The notes: a model not told the origin generated them from the letters alone. A stretch of 64,000 nucleotides of DNA from CAIQPV01 sp963719855 (GCA_963719855.1 CAVRDK010000004.1:372001-436000); one strand, 5' to 3'. Shown: positions 1 to 9,631, counted from the first letter of the stretch. Translations and numbers: made by a program.

Positions 1-803
1 GCCATGTCCAGATAAACGACGGTCAGCGTCATGAAAATAAAGGCTTGCAAGGTAACAATCAGAATATGAAAAATCGCCCACGGTAAAGAAAGCGTCCACT
101 GCACATAGAACGGCAACAGCGCAATCAGGATAAAAATCATTTCACCGGCATACATATTGCCGAACAGACGTAGCGCGAGAGAAACCGGCTTGGCAATCAG
201 ATTGACCAATTCGAGGAAAATATTGAACGGCAAGCCGAACTTGCCGAATGGTTGCAGCGTCAGCTCACCGATAAAACCACCGAGACCCTTGATCTTGATG
301 CTGTAAAAAATCACCAGAAAGAACACGCCGATGGCCATGCCGATGGTGGCATTCGGATCGGTAGACGGTACCACTTTGAAGTGGCCGATGCCCATTTGCT
401 CGGCCACAAATGGAACATAGTCAACGGGAATAAGATCCATCAGGTTCATCAGGAAAATCCAGATGAAAACGGTCAGCGCCAAAGGGGCGACTAATGCACT
501 GCGCCCGGTAAACGAGCCACGTACGCTGTTGTCGATAAATTCGACAATCCATTCAATAAAATTTTGGGCACCGCTCGGAACACCATGCGCGGCGCTCGTG
601 GCGACGCGGCGGAAGAAAAACAGGAACACCAGCCCCAGCACCAGCGAAACACCCAGCGTATCAATATTAAACGCCCAGAAGCCCATCGCCTTCGCTTCTT
701 CCACATTGTGAGCGCAATGAAAATGACCCTCCTGCATACTGCAGGTCAGGTTTTGCAGGTGGTGCCTGATATAATCCGTCGAAGTCAGCGCTTCAGTTGT
801 CAT
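1..803 (-). CDS. atpB: F1Fo ATP synthase subunit a (3' end outside window)
   Basis: Membrane subunit a of the ATP synthase, which forms the proton half-channels against the c-ring. The frame read from ATG at 803 stays open to the window edge (267 codons), so the C-terminus is missing. The translation contains SLALRLFGNMYAGE, which holds the essential arginine of the fourth helix, and later LQAFIFMTLTVVYL, typical of the last helix. Several hydrophobic helices are visible. The start overlaps the atpI stop as ATGA, as expected in an atp operon. Family assignment is firm. Confidence 0.97.
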   Translation of the reverse strand, partial: MTTEALTSTDYIRHHLQNLTCSMQEGHFHCAHNVEEAKAMGFWAFNIDTLGVSLVLGLVFLFFFRRVATSAAHGVPSGAQNFIEWIVEFIDNSVRGSFTGRSALVAPLALTVFIWIFLMNLMDLIPVDYVPFVAEQMGIGHFKVVPSTDPNATIGMAIGVFFLVIFYSIKIKGLGGFIGELTLQPFGKFGLPFNIFLELVNLIAKPVSLALRLFGNMYAGEMIFILIALLPFYVQWTLSLPWAIFHILIVTLQAFIFMTLTVVYLDM

Positions 804-1174
804 TTTGCTTTCTCGAATTTCATCCAAATTGGGATAAGCAACCATGCCGCCTGTCCCACAACAAACCCTGTCAACATCCAAAGTGGCGCAAGCTTTATTA
901 ACCCGAACCCCACTGCCAGCATAGTCGCCGTCCACACAAACCGCTCAATTGAAGTGCGGTAAGCCTGCCGCAAAGCCCATTCTGCACCCATACTCTCCTT
1001 GTGTTCTCCTTGCTTGAGCCGCCAAGCAAGAAACAAAGTGGACATTAAAGCAATGCAACTTCCATACACAAACGATTTTGTCGCCAAAGGGGTAGCGACT
1101 ATATAGGCGACGACAGCACCGATTATCGTTATTACGCCCTGTAGAAGAACCAAACGAAGGTATTCAGGCCGCAC
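800..1174 (-). CDS. atpI: ATP synthase subunit I (AtpI)
   Basis: A 124-residue integral membrane protein at the head of the atp operon. AtpI assists c-ring assembly and possibly Mg2+ supply, and is not part of the final complex. The sequence shows about four hydrophobic segments (roughly residues 10-28, 36-52, 80-96 and 98-116). The start is GTG at 1174. The stop overlaps the atpB ATG. Sequence conservation in this family is low, so the call rests on size, topology and position directly before atpB. Confidence 0.88.
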   Translation of the reverse strand: MRPEYLRLVLLQGVITIIGAVVAYIVATPLATKSFVYGSCIALMSTLFLAWRLKQGEHKESMGAEWALRQAYRTSIERFVWTATMLAVGFGLIKLAPLWMLTGFVVGQAAWLLIPIWMKFEKAK

Positions 1175-1548
1175 GTCAATCTTTTAACCAAATATTAGAG
1201 AATACCTATATAAGAAAAAACAGTCAAATCATTCGGTAATGTATCACATTGAAATTTGAATCTTTTTTCGAATGTTAAGCAATTGCAACCGGATACACCA
1301 CAACAGCATGGTATGCTAGTGCACAGAAAATGTAATCCTCCTTTTGGGGTATGGGAATTACCCTATTGTGGCTATATGGGGTTTTATGTTGCCTGCCTTT
1401 ATTGTATGCCTCGCACTTTTCGGTACTTCTTTTGGAATAAGTACGGCGATGCCTGCGATGCTCCAACGTTTATCACTTACTCCAGCAGCCATGCCGGGGT
1501 AATATTCAGTGTTTATGGATGCGCGCAAAATTGCAGAGACATTACCAA
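1175..1548. other. Intergenic region between atpI and parB
   Basis: 374 bases between the head of the atp operon and the end of parB, both on the minus strand. It should contain the atp operon promoter close to 1175-1260, which is AT-rich. Short open frames cross it on both strands but have no ribosome-binding site, codon pattern or recognisable family. I see no supported gene here. Confidence 0.6.
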
Positions 1549-2412
1549 TCATTCATTCCCGCCAACCCCAATTATTGCGAGAACGCCGTCCAGCTGTTCA
1601 AGCGTTTTATATTCTATTACCAGCTTTCCAGCACCCTTTGCGCCGTGCTGTATCGCCACTTTTGCGCCGAGCCGGTCAGCCACTTTTTCCTGTAATCGGA
1701 TAATGTCGCGGCTGGGCGCAGTTTTATTAAGCTCCCGCTTTGCAACCGGCGTCAGTTCGTTCTGCACCAGCTTTTCTGCTTCGCGCACCGATAACCCGCC
1801 CAATAAAATTTTGTTGGCCGCAGCAATCTGCGCCGCGCCTTCCAGCGCCAACAGCGCTCGGGCATGCCCCATGTCCAACTCACCTTCCATCAGCATCGCC
1901 TGCACCGGCTGCGACAGCTTAAGCAACCGCAACAAGTTGCTCGCCGCACTGCGCGAGCGCCCCACCGCATCCGCCGCCGTCTGGTGCGTCATTTGAAATT
2001 CATCTATCAGGCGCTGAATGCCCACCGCCTCTTCCAGCGGATTAAGATCCTCGCGCTGAATGTTTTCAATCAGCGCCATGGCCAGCGCGGCATTATCCGC
2101 CACCTTGCGCACCAGCACCGGAACCTGGCTCAACCCCGCCAATTGCGCAGCACGCCAGCGCCGCTCTCCGGCAATAATCTCGTAGCCGCCGTCCGCCAGC
2201 ACACGCGCCAAGATCGGCTGTATGACGCCTTGCACCTTGATTGAGGCGGCCAACTCATTGAGCGAGGCCTCATCCATACGACTACGCGGCTGGTATTTGC
2301 CGGGCTTCAATTGTCCAACTTGCAGTTCGCGCAACATGTCATCCTGTTCCTTGATATTGCCGGACAACAGCGCATCCAGTCCGCGTCCCAAGCCTTTGTT
2401 TGGTTTTACCAT
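1549..2412 (-). CDS. parB: Chromosome partitioning protein ParB (Spo0J)
   Basis: CTP-dependent clamp that loads at parS sites and spreads to build the origin segregation complex. 287 residues. The N-terminus has the ParA-interacting KGLGRGLDALL peptide, followed by the CTPase/ParB domain with GERRWRAAQLAG and ENIQREDLNPLEEA, then a helix-turn-helix (about residues 130-180) and a C-terminal dimerisation region. A GAGGTGATG ribosome site precedes the ATG, 10 bp after parA. Two perfect parS sites in this window are its expected targets. Confidence 0.97.
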   Translation of the reverse strand: MVKPNKGLGRGLDALLSGNIKEQDDMLRELQVGQLKPGKYQPRSRMDEASLNELAASIKVQGVIQPILARVLADGGYEIIAGERRWRAAQLAGLSQVPVLVRKVADNAALAMALIENIQREDLNPLEEAVGIQRLIDEFQMTHQTAADAVGRSRSAASNLLRLLKLSQPVQAMLMEGELDMGHARALLALEGAAQIAAANKILLGGLSVREAEKLVQNELTPVAKRELNKTAPSRDIIRLQEKVADRLGAKVAIQHGAKGAGKLVIEYKTLEQLDGVLAIIGVGGNE

Positions 2413-2421
2413 ATCATCACC

Positions 2422-3204
2422 TCATTTGACCGTTGCGGACTTTGCCGCGTTATTGAGCATCTCGCCTGCCAGTGCCAGGTAGGCTTTTGTTCCTTTTGAC
2501 GCCTTATCGTGATAAAGCACTGGCAGACCGTAGCTGGGCGCTTCCGCTAGCCGCACATTGCGAGGAATAACCGTGCGGTAAACCTTGTCGCCGAAGTGTT
2601 GCTGCAATTGATCCGAAACCTGTTGTGCCAAGGTGTTGCGCGGATCAAACATCGTGCGCAACAAACCCTCGATTTCGAGAACCGGATTGAGATTGGCGCG
2701 CACTTTTTGAATGGTGTTGACCAGATCGCTCAGCCCTTCCAGAGCATAGTATTCACACTGCATCGGGATCATCACCGAACGCGCGGCGCACAGGCCATTC
2801 AAAGTCAGCAGATTCAGGGCGGGCGGACAATCAATCAGAACATAATCGTATTCATCCGTTACCGTTTGCAACGCTTCCTTAAGCCGGGTTTCGCGTTGCG
2901 GCAGATCAACCAACTCAATCTCGGCACCCGCCAATTCACGGTTGGCCGGCAACACATCATATTTCCCGACCTCGGAACGGCGGCGCACCTCCTGTATGGA
3001 ATTGCTGCCCAGCAACACATGGTAAACTGTTGCTGGCAAATCGCGTTTTTCAATACCGCTACCCATGGTGGCATTGCCTTGCGGATCCAGATCGACCAGC
3101 AGAACGCGCTGTTTCGCAGCCGCCAGACTGGCTGCCAGATTGATTGTGGTCGTGGTTTTCCCCACCCCGCCTTTTTGATTGGTAATCGCTAGTATCTTGC
3201 TCAT
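2422..3204 (-). CDS. parA: Chromosome partitioning ATPase ParA (Soj)
   Basis: Walker-type ATPase that binds the nucleoid dynamically and pulls ParB-parS complexes apart. 260 residues. The deviant Walker A motif KGGVGKTTT lies at residues 11-19, with the second signature VLLVDLDPQGN and the Walker B region VLIDCPPALNLLT near residue 120. No N-terminal DNA-binding extension is present, so it is the short chromosomal type. It lies directly upstream of parB and 7 bp after rsmG, likely in one transcript. Confidence 0.98.
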   Translation of the reverse strand: MSKILAITNQKGGVGKTTTTINLAASLAAAKQRVLLVDLDPQGNATMGSGIEKRDLPATVYHVLLGSNSIQEVRRRSEVGKYDVLPANRELAGAEIELVDLPQRETRLKEALQTVTDEYDYVLIDCPPALNLLTLNGLCAARSVMIPMQCEYYALEGLSDLVNTIQKVRANLNPVLEIEGLLRTMFDPRNTLAQQVSDQLQQHFGDKVYRTVIPRNVRLAEAPSYGLPVLYHDKASKGTKAYLALAGEMLNNAAKSATVK

Positions 3205-3211
3205 TGCGCCC

Positions 3212-3832
3212 TCAAGTCGTTTTTAGTATAACCAGACAACGCGCGGCGTCCAGGCTAGGCACTTGCAACGGGATCACCCGATCCACCACTATCCCCGTCG
3301 GCAACCGCTTCAACTCCTGCTCTGGCGTTCCCTTCATGGCAACCCAACCCCCATCCTGCGTCAACAGGTGTCGGGTCAGCGATGTGAACTCGGCAATCTC
3401 GGCAAATGCGCGGGAAATAATCCCATCGAATTTTTCCTCTGGTTGCCAGTCCTCCACCCGGGCGCAGCAAACACTCACATTGCGCAACCCCAGTTCAATT
3501 ACTGCCTGCTGCACGAAACTGGTTTTTTTGCTGTTACTGTCCAACAAAGTAAATGCCCACTCCGGGCGCATAAGTGCCAATACCAAACCTGGCAAACCCG
3601 CTCCACAACCTACATCCAGCCATCGACTTGGCCACAAATGTGGCAACACAGCAAGGCTGTCGAGTAAGTGAATGCTTACCATCTGCTCCGGTTGACGGAT
3701 TGCCGTCAGGCTGTAAACCTTGTTCCATTTTTGCAGCAGGGCAAGATAAGCCAACATCTTTTGCTGCACTTCCGGCGCTACTTCCATCCCCAGTTGCGTA
3801 ATGCCGCTTGCTAGCGCTTGCTCAGGATTCAT
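3212..3832 (-). CDS. rsmG: 16S rRNA (guanine527-N7)-methyltransferase
   Basis: SAM-dependent enzyme methylating N7 of G527 in 16S rRNA (GidB). 206 residues, the usual length. The SAM-binding motif WLDVGCGAGLPGLVLA lies near residue 68, followed by LLDSNSKKTSF and ISRAFAEI. It sits between mnmG and parA, the classic gidA-gidB-parA-parB order of origin regions. Confidence 0.97.
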   Translation of the reverse strand: MNPEQALASGITQLGMEVAPEVQQKMLAYLALLQKWNKVYSLTAIRQPEQMVSIHLLDSLAVLPHLWPSRWLDVGCGAGLPGLVLALMRPEWAFTLLDSNSKKTSFVQQAVIELGLRNVSVCCARVEDWQPEEKFDGIISRAFAEIAEFTSLTRHLLTQDGGWVAMKGTPEQELKRLPTGIVVDRVIPLQVPSLDAARCLVILKTT

Positions 3833-3878
3833 GCGCTTTGCTGCTCAATATCGTGAAACTCGCGTAGCGAGACCTTGT

Positions 3879-3972
3879 CCCCCTCGCCCGCTTGCGGGAT
3901 AACCAGCGACTTAGCTGCGGTATTTTGCAACTTAGTCGAATGGCTAGTTGCTTCACCCAGAGGGCTGGGGAG
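3879..3972. repeat. REP-like palindromic repeat, family A, copy 1
   Basis: Core at 3899-3950 reads on the minus strand as CAACTAGCCATTCGACTAAG, a short variable stem-loop, then AAGTCGCTGGTTAT. CGACT pairs with AGTCG. GC-rich flanks (CCCTCGCCCGC and GAGGGCTGGGGAG) extend the pairing outward. It fills most of the 3833-4001 gap between rsmG and mnmG. Two further copies are at 19771-19876 and 36820-36871. Confidence 0.75.
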
Positions 3973-4001
3973 AAAAAAACGGGCATAGCTAATTTCATTA
4001 A

Positions 4002-5909
4002 TCATGGAGCACATTTGCCTTGCCCGTTAACGTTATTCTGAAATCCGCGCTTCAAGTGTACCAACAACAAGGATATTGCCGCTGGGGTCATGCCGGAAAT
4101 ACGTGCTGCCTGGCCCATCGTTTCTGGCATATGCTGGTTCAGTTTTTGTTGCACCTCTATGGACAGGCCATGCACAGTACGGTAATCCATAACTGCGGGT
4201 AACGCCATATTTTCATGGTGCTCATTGCGCGCTATTTCCTCGCGCTGGCGCTCAATATAGCCATAATATTTAGCCTGGATTTCTACCTGCTCCGCCACTT
4301 TCTCATCTGCGACAGGCTCTCCCGCTCCGGGCAAGCTCATCAAGTCGGTATAGCTCACATCAGGTCGACGCAATAGCTCATACAGCGCATATTCACGTTC
4401 TATCCCTTTGCCCAGCACGCGCTCGGCCTCTTCCTGTGCAAGCTCTTTCGGATTAACCCAAGTCGCTTTCAGCCGCGCTCGTTCATTGCTAATCGCCGCT
4501 TCTTTTTGCTGGAATGCCTGCCAGCGGACATCGTCCACCACGCCCAGACGACGCCCTATCTCCGTCAAGCGCAGATCGGCATTGTCTTCACGCAACTGCA
4601 AACGGTATTCGGCGCGACTGGTAAACATGCGGTATGGTTCCGACACCCCGCGCGTAATCAGGTCATCCACCAGCACGCCCAGATAAGCCTCGTCGCGGCG
4701 CGGGCACCAGCTTTCTTCGCCTCGTGCCTGCAACGCCGCGTTGATACCCGCCAACAGGCCTTGGGCGGCGGCCTCTTCATAGCCAGTGGTGCCGTTGATC
4801 TGCCCGGCAAAAAACAGCCCCGCAATGGACTTGGTCTCCAACGAGCGCTTCAGATTGCGAGGATCGAAATAGTCATATTCGATGGAATAACCGGGGCGGG
4901 TGATATGCGCATTTTCCAGCCCTTTCATGGAACGCACCAAGTCCAGTTGGACATCAAAAGGAAGACTGGTGGAAATCCCGTTCGGGTAAATTTCGTGGGT
5001 GCTCAACCCTTCCGGCTCCAGAAATATCTGGTGTGACCCCTTGTCGGCAAAACGCACGATCTTGTCCTCAATAGAGGGACAGTAGCGCGGCCCTATCCCT
5101 TTGATTACACCCGTAAAAAGTGGAGAGCGATCCAGCCCGCCACGGATGATTTCGTGCGTACGCTCGTTGGTCTGCGTGATCCAGCACGGCAGTTGCCTTG
5201 GATGTTGCGATGCCTTCCCGAGAAAGGAGAATACTGGCACAGGCATGTCACCCGGCTGCTTGATCATCACCGAATAATCTATGGTGCGGCCATCAATGCG
5301 CGGCGGTGTGCCGGTTTTCAGTCTGCCCACTGGCAATTTAAGTTCACGCAAGCGGTGCGCCAAATTGATGGATGGAGGGTCTCCCGCGCGCCCACCCGGA
5401 TAATTTGTTTGTCCGATATGGATCAAGCCTGACAGAAAGGTTCCGGTGGTTAACACCACGGTTTTTGCAGAAAAACGCAAACCCGTCTGGGTGGCAACCC
5501 CACTCACCCGGTCACCCTCGACCATCAAATCGTCTACCGCCTGTTGAAACAACCATAGATTGGGTTGGTTTTCCAGCCTGTTGCGGATGGCTTGCTTGTA
5601 CAGCGCCCGGTCGGCTTGGGCACGCGTAGCGCGTACTGCCGCACCTTTGGATCCATTAAGGATGCGAAACTGGATACCCGCTTCATCGGTAGCGGTCGCC
5701 ATGGCGCCGCCCAAGGCGTCCACCTCCTTGACCAGATGCCCCTTGCCTATGCCGCCGATGGACGGATTGCACGACATCAACCCAAGCGTTTCGATGTTGT
5801 GCGTGAGCAACAGGGTCAAACGACCCATGCGTGCACTGGCGAGCGCAGCCTCGGTGCCGGCATGTCCACCACCCACTACAATCACATCAAATTTTTTCGG
5901 GAAATCCAT
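4002..5909 (-). CDS. mnmG: tRNA uridine 5-carboxymethylaminomethyl modification enzyme MnmG
   Basis: FAD-binding partner of MnmE (GidA). Together they place carboxymethylaminomethyl groups on U34 of certain tRNAs. The FAD-binding GGGHAGTEAA motif follows the start. SCNPSIGGIGKGHL and the second signature GQINGTTGYEEAAAQG are present. I chose ATG at 5909 (635 residues), which gives MDFPKKFDVIVVGGG, over an upstream ATG at 5948 that would add 13 atypical residues. MnmE is the next gene upstream. Confidence 0.97.
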   Translation of the reverse strand: MDFPKKFDVIVVGGGHAGTEAALASARMGRLTLLLTHNIETLGLMSCNPSIGGIGKGHLVKEVDALGGAMATATDEAGIQFRILNGSKGAAVRATRAQADRALYKQAIRNRLENQPNLWLFQQAVDDLMVEGDRVSGVATQTGLRFSAKTVVLTTGTFLSGLIHIGQTNYPGGRAGDPPSINLAHRLRELKLPVGRLKTGTPPRIDGRTIDYSVMIKQPGDMPVPVFSFLGKASQHPRQLPCWITQTNERTHEIIRGGLDRSPLFTGVIKGIGPRYCPSIEDKIVRFADKGSHQIFLEPEGLSTHEIYPNGISTSLPFDVQLDLVRSMKGLENAHITRPGYSIEYDYFDPRNLKRSLETKSIAGLFFAGQINGTTGYEEAAAQGLLAGINAALQARGEESWCPRRDEAYLGVLVDDLITRGVSEPYRMFTSRAEYRLQLREDNADLRLTEIGRRLGVVDDVRWQAFQQKEAAISNERARLKATWVNPKELAQEEAERVLGKGIEREYALYELLRRPDVSYTDLMSLPGAGEPVADEKVAEQVEIQAKYYGYIERQREEIARNEHHENMALPAVMDYRTVHGLSIEVQQKLNQHMPETMGQAARISGMTPAAISLLLVHLKRGFQNNVNGQGKCAP

Positions 5910-6001
5910 CAGCTTTCTTATTGAACCGCCATTTGCCTGTTGCAACAAAGGCGCGCATGATACCTCAAAACGAGGCTGGGGCAGAAACCACCCGTTGCCG
6001 A

Positions 6002-6017
6002 TGTTTCACGTGAAACA
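6002..6017. other. parS site 1
   Basis: TGTTTCACGTGAAACA, the 16-bp perfect palindrome that is the consensus bacterial parS. It lies between mnmG and mnmE, about 3.9 kb from the dnaA start. A second identical copy is at 12720. ParB encoded at 1549-2412 should nucleate here. The match is exact, so confidence is high. Confidence 0.95.
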
Positions 6018-6054
6018 AACCGCCACTATTATTGAAATCCCAGCTTGGCGCTAT

Positions 6055-6089
6055 GTAGGATGGGTTGCGCTACGCTTCACCCATCCTAC
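6055..6089. repeat. REP-like hairpin overlapping the mnmE stop codon
   Basis: GTAGGATGGGT (6055-6065) and ACCCATCCTAC (6079-6089) form an 11-bp perfect stem around a 13-nt loop. The mnmE stop codon lies inside the right arm. The GTAGG-start type resembles REP elements seen widely in proteobacteria and may act as a 3' transcript stabiliser or terminator. No U-run follows on the minus strand. Confidence 0.75.
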
Positions 6090-7441
6090 TTGCCAATGCA
6101 GAACCGGCTGAAAATCTCGCCCAGCAAGTCATCAGCGGTGAATTCGCCGGTAATGGTGCTTAGCTGTTCTTGGGCAAGCCGCAAATCTTCGGCGAAAATT
6201 TCCGCCCTGCCCACCTCTTCGGCCGCGCGCTGCAAATAGTCGCGTGCAGATCGCAACGCACGCACATGGCGTTCCCGCGCCATAAACACTCCAGCTTCCT
6301 GATGCCAGCCGATCAGCATCAATAGTTTCTCGCGCAGCAATTCCAGCCCGACACCAGTCTTGGCGGACAGGTAAATGTGGCATTCTCCGCCGTATTCTTC
6401 TACTCGGGCAGGTTGGTTCAGCAAGTCAATTTTATTGAAAACGTGCAGCCGGGGGATCCCCTGTGGCAGTTCATCGAGAATTTTCTGGTCATCCGCACTT
6501 ATGCCACCGTTAGCATCCAACAAGATTAGGATAGCGTCCGCTTTTTGCAGCGTGCTGCGCGTGCGCGCGATACCCATCAGCTCAATGGCATCCTGCGACT
6601 CGCGCAATCCTGCCGTGTCTATGATGTGTAATGGCACACCGCCAATCTGGATAGCCTGACGGATAATATCGCGGGTGGTGCCGGGGATTTCGCTGACCAG
6701 CGCCACTTCTTCACCGCTCAGACGGTTAAGCAGGCTCGATTTGCCGACATTAGGTTGTCCGGCCAATACAATATGCGCGCCCTCGCGCAGTAGACTGCCC
6801 TGTTGTGCCAGACTGAGGATGGTTTCCAACTCGCTGCGCAGCTTGGCAAGCTGAAGCCCCCGTTGCGCAACATCGGTGACGTCTATTTCCCCTTCCGGGA
6901 AATCCAGCATGGCTTCGACCAGCATACGTAGCCGGATCAGGCCATCCACCAGGCGACGAATCGCCTGTGAAAACTCGCCTTGTAACGAACGCATGGCGCT
7001 ACGTGCGGCCTGGCTGGTTGTGGCATCGATCAGGTCGGCGACGCTTTCCGCCTGCGCCAAATCGAGTTTGCCATTAAGATACGCGCGCTGGGTAAATTCG
7101 CCTGGCTGGGCAAGACGTGCGCCTAACTCCATGCAGCGCTGCAACACTAACTGCAACACAGCGGTTCCGCCGTGTCCCTGTAATTCCAACACATCTTCAC
7201 CGGTATAGGAATGCGGCGCGGGAAAGAATAAGGCAATGCCTTGATCTATAACCTGCCCTTGGGCATCCAAAAATGTGGCGTACGTTGAACTGCGCGGTGC
7301 GGGAGTTTTACCCAGTATAACCGCCGCCAAGGATATAAGATCACACCCTGACACCCGAATCACGCCAATACCGCCCCGCCCTGCGGCGGTAGCGATCGCA
7401 GCGATGCTATCAGGCTTTGGCAGCACCTTTTGGCTCTGCAT
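6086..7441 (-). CDS. mnmE: tRNA modification GTPase MnmE
   Basis: G protein (TrmE) that works with MnmG on wobble uridines. 451 residues: N-terminal folate-binding domain, helical region, and an inserted G domain with GQPNVGKSSL, DTAGLR and NKIDLL. It ends in the diagnostic FCIGK, whose cysteine is part of the C-terminal CxGK motif. The ATG at 7441 overlaps the yidC end by 32 bp. A GTG at 7426 is an alternative start. No clear Shine-Dalgarno sequence is visible for either. Confidence 0.97.
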   Translation of the reverse strand: MQSQKVLPKPDSIAAIATAAGRGGIGVIRVSGCDLISLAAVILGKTPAPRSSTYATFLDAQGQVIDQGIALFFPAPHSYTGEDVLELQGHGGTAVLQLVLQRCMELGARLAQPGEFTQRAYLNGKLDLAQAESVADLIDATTSQAARSAMRSLQGEFSQAIRRLVDGLIRLRMLVEAMLDFPEGEIDVTDVAQRGLQLAKLRSELETILSLAQQGSLLREGAHIVLAGQPNVGKSSLLNRLSGEEVALVSEIPGTTRDIIRQAIQIGGVPLHIIDTAGLRESQDAIELMGIARTRSTLQKADAILILLDANGGISADDQKILDELPQGIPRLHVFNKIDLLNQPARVEEYGGECHIYLSAKTGVGLELLREKLLMLIGWHQEAGVFMARERHVRALRSARDYLQRAAEEVGRAEIFAEDLRLAQEQLSTITGEFTADDLLGEIFSRFCIGK

Positions 7442-9047
7442 TTAGGCTGCGCGTGATAAACCACTGCTGAGCAATGGAAAGGATGTTGTTTACGACTGAG
7501 TACAGCACCAACCCGGCAGGGAAGAAAAAGAACACTACGCTGAATACAATGGGCATAATTTGCATGACTTTTGCCTGTATTGGGTCGGGTGGCGCCGGGT
7601 TCAGCTTGCTTTGAATGAACATGCTGGTGCCCATAATCAGCGGCAATACATAATATGGATCAGCTGCCGACAAGTCGGTAATCCAACCAAAGAACGGCGC
7701 ATAGCGCAATTCAACGCTGGCCAAAATCGCCCAGTATAACGAGATGAACACAGGAATCTGAATCATCATCGGCAAACAGCCACCTACCGGGTTGATTTTT
7801 TCGGTCTTGTACAACTCCATCATGGCCTTGTGCAAGCGCTCTTTGTCATCACCATACTGCTGCTTGATCTTCTCCAGCTTGGGAGCCACCAACTTCATCT
7901 TCGCCATGGAGCGATAGCTGGCCGCAGACAGCGGGAAAAATGCCAGTTTGATCAGCACGGTCAGCAATATGATGGCGATACCCCAGTTGTGCACCCAGCC
8001 TTGCAGGAAGGTGAGCAACCAAAATAGTGGCGCTGCGATGATGGTCAACCAGCCGTAATCAACCGTCAAGCCCAATCCCGGTGCGACTTTATCCAATGCG
8101 GACTCCGTCGGCCCGGCATATAACGGCACACTGACTTTGGCACTTTGCCCCGGTGCAATTGCGCTCACCGGCAAAATTATCCCGGCAGAAAACAAATCGT
8201 TTCCCAGCGGCTTGATATAGAACTCATGTTCTTCCTTGCCCTTTGGTAGCCATGCCGCAACAAAATAATGTTGCAACATACCCACCCAACCGTTATCGGC
8301 ACGTTGCGGATATTTGGCTTTGCCCTTTTCAATATCGGCAAATGGAATCTTTTGAAATTTTTCTTGTTCTGTATATACAGCAGGCCCAGTGTAAGTGGGT
8401 ACAAACCTTGATCCGCCTTCTGGCGGTATTTTATCTCGCACTAACTGGAAATATGCCGAGGTAGACAACGGGACGTTGCCGATGTTCTGGATCTCGTAGC
8501 CCACATCTATCAGATAACTACCACGATGGAATGCGTAAACCTTGGTTACTTTAGCGGCTGTTGTGTCTGTCGCCAACAAACGTACTTCCAGCGTGTTCTG
8601 ACCTTCCGTTAGTTGGTATTCACTAGCCTGTGCCGTGAATATAGTATTGTGCGTCGGCAGGCCATTACCTAATAAGCCTGTTTGGGCGATATAAGTATGT
8701 GCATCCTGTTCCTGCATTAATACAAAGGGCTTGCTCCTGTCCTTGGAATCATATTGCTTCAAAAACTCCAGGTGGCGCAGATCCCCTCCAACCGTGTCAA
8801 TTTCTGCAACCAGCCAATCCGTTTTTATCGCGATTTTTTGACCTGACTGATGTTTTTGCTGTGCTACCACCGCATTCGCGCCGAGGCTGGTCTCATTTGT
8901 CGGTGTAGCAGGCGGAGCACTGGCAGCAGGAATTACTGCGGCAGGAACCTGTTGAACAACAGGATGTTGCGTGCGCTCCCAACCATCCCATAAAAGGAAG
9001 GCCGAAAAGGAAAAAACCAGAAACAGGAACAGCCGTTGTAAATCCAT
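7410..9047 (-). CDS. yidC: Membrane protein insertase YidC
   Basis: Inserts and folds inner-membrane proteins, alone or with SecYEG. 545 residues. There is an N-terminal transmembrane anchor (about residues 5-22), a large periplasmic domain, then the conserved insertase core from about residue 350 with GWVHNWGIAIILLT, PVGGCLPMMIQIPVFISLY and a C-terminal hydrophobic hairpin. Length is typical of Gram-negative YidC. It follows yidD by 21 bp. Confidence 0.97.
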   Translation of the reverse strand: MDLQRLFLFLVFSFSAFLLWDGWERTQHPVVQQVPAAVIPAASAPPATPTNETSLGANAVVAQQKHQSGQKIAIKTDWLVAEIDTVGGDLRHLEFLKQYDSKDRSKPFVLMQEQDAHTYIAQTGLLGNGLPTHNTIFTAQASEYQLTEGQNTLEVRLLATDTTAAKVTKVYAFHRGSYLIDVGYEIQNIGNVPLSTSAYFQLVRDKIPPEGGSRFVPTYTGPAVYTEQEKFQKIPFADIEKGKAKYPQRADNGWVGMLQHYFVAAWLPKGKEEHEFYIKPLGNDLFSAGIILPVSAIAPGQSAKVSVPLYAGPTESALDKVAPGLGLTVDYGWLTIIAAPLFWLLTFLQGWVHNWGIAIILLTVLIKLAFFPLSAASYRSMAKMKLVAPKLEKIKQQYGDDKERLHKAMMELYKTEKINPVGGCLPMMIQIPVFISLYWAILASVELRYAPFFGWITDLSAADPYYVLPLIMGTSMFIQSKLNPAPPDPIQAKVMQIMPIVFSVVFFFFPAGLVLYSVVNNILSIAQQWFITRSLNAEPKGAAKA

Positions 9048-9068
9048 GTCTATATTGCCTATGAAAAT

Positions 9069-9281
9069 CTATGGGACAGGGTCGTAGCCACCCGGATTCC
9101 AGGGATTGCAGCGTAGCAGCCGTTTAATACCTAACCAGGTACCACGCCAAGCTCCATGTTTGGCAATCGCCTCGCTAGTGTATTGAGAGCACGTTGGGCT
9201 AAAACGACAAGAGGGCGGTTTAAGCGGGCTAAGAAAATATTGATAAGCGCCGATTAGCTGAATCAAGAGCCGCCGTATCAT
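9069..9281 (-). CDS. yidD: Membrane protein insertion efficiency factor YidD
   Basis: Small protein of 70 residues with the conserved core YQYFLSPLKPPSCRFSPTCSQY and the C-terminal CNPWNPGGYDPVP. YidD aids YidC-dependent insertion. The ATG overlaps the rnpA stop (4 bp), so translational coupling is likely. Confidence 0.96.
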   Translation of the reverse strand: MIRRLLIQLIGAYQYFLSPLKPPSCRFSPTCSQYTSEAIAKHGAWRGTWLGIKRLLRCNPWNPGGYDPVP

Positions 9282-9631
9282 TCTTGCACAGCCTGTAGTA
9301 GTTGCGCCAACGCTTGCCGCCCTTCCACCGAGTTTTCTGGATTAATTTGCCGCCTGACACGCACCACAACATCTAATGCTTGTTCAGACGAAAAGATTCT
9401 CCTAAATAGCTCACGAATCAAACGCTTGGTGAAGTTCCTAGCAGCCGCTTTAGGCATGGTTTTTTTACTGACCACCAGCCCAAGACGGGCAAAACCACTC
9501 TCGTTTTTCCGCACATAAACTATAAACCATTTATTGGTTAAGCGATCCGCACGAAACGCCTGCTCAAACTCTGCGCGCTGCCTTATCCGGCGACCAGAAG
9601 ATAATGTTTGATCAGTTGTCTTAGACAGCAA
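9278..9631 (-). CDS. rnpA: Ribonuclease P protein component
   Basis: Basic protein subunit of RNase P, which binds the pre-tRNA 5' leader and supports the catalytic RNA. 117 residues. The RNR-type signature is present in the stretch AAARNFTKRLIRELFR (residues 64-79). The N-terminus overlaps the end of rpmH by 11 bp, a common arrangement for this pair. Confidence 0.95.
   Translation of the reverse strand: MLSKTTDQTLSSGRRIRQRAEFEQAFRADRLTNKWFIVYVRKNESGFARLGLVVSKKTMPKAAARNFTKRLIRELFRRIFSSEQALDVVVRVRRQINPENSVEGRQALAQLLQAVQE

Noticed and set aside
1256..1996. Plus-strand frame of 246 codons entering parB
   Set aside because: Most of it is antisense to parB. The part before 1549 has no ribosome site or recognisable family.
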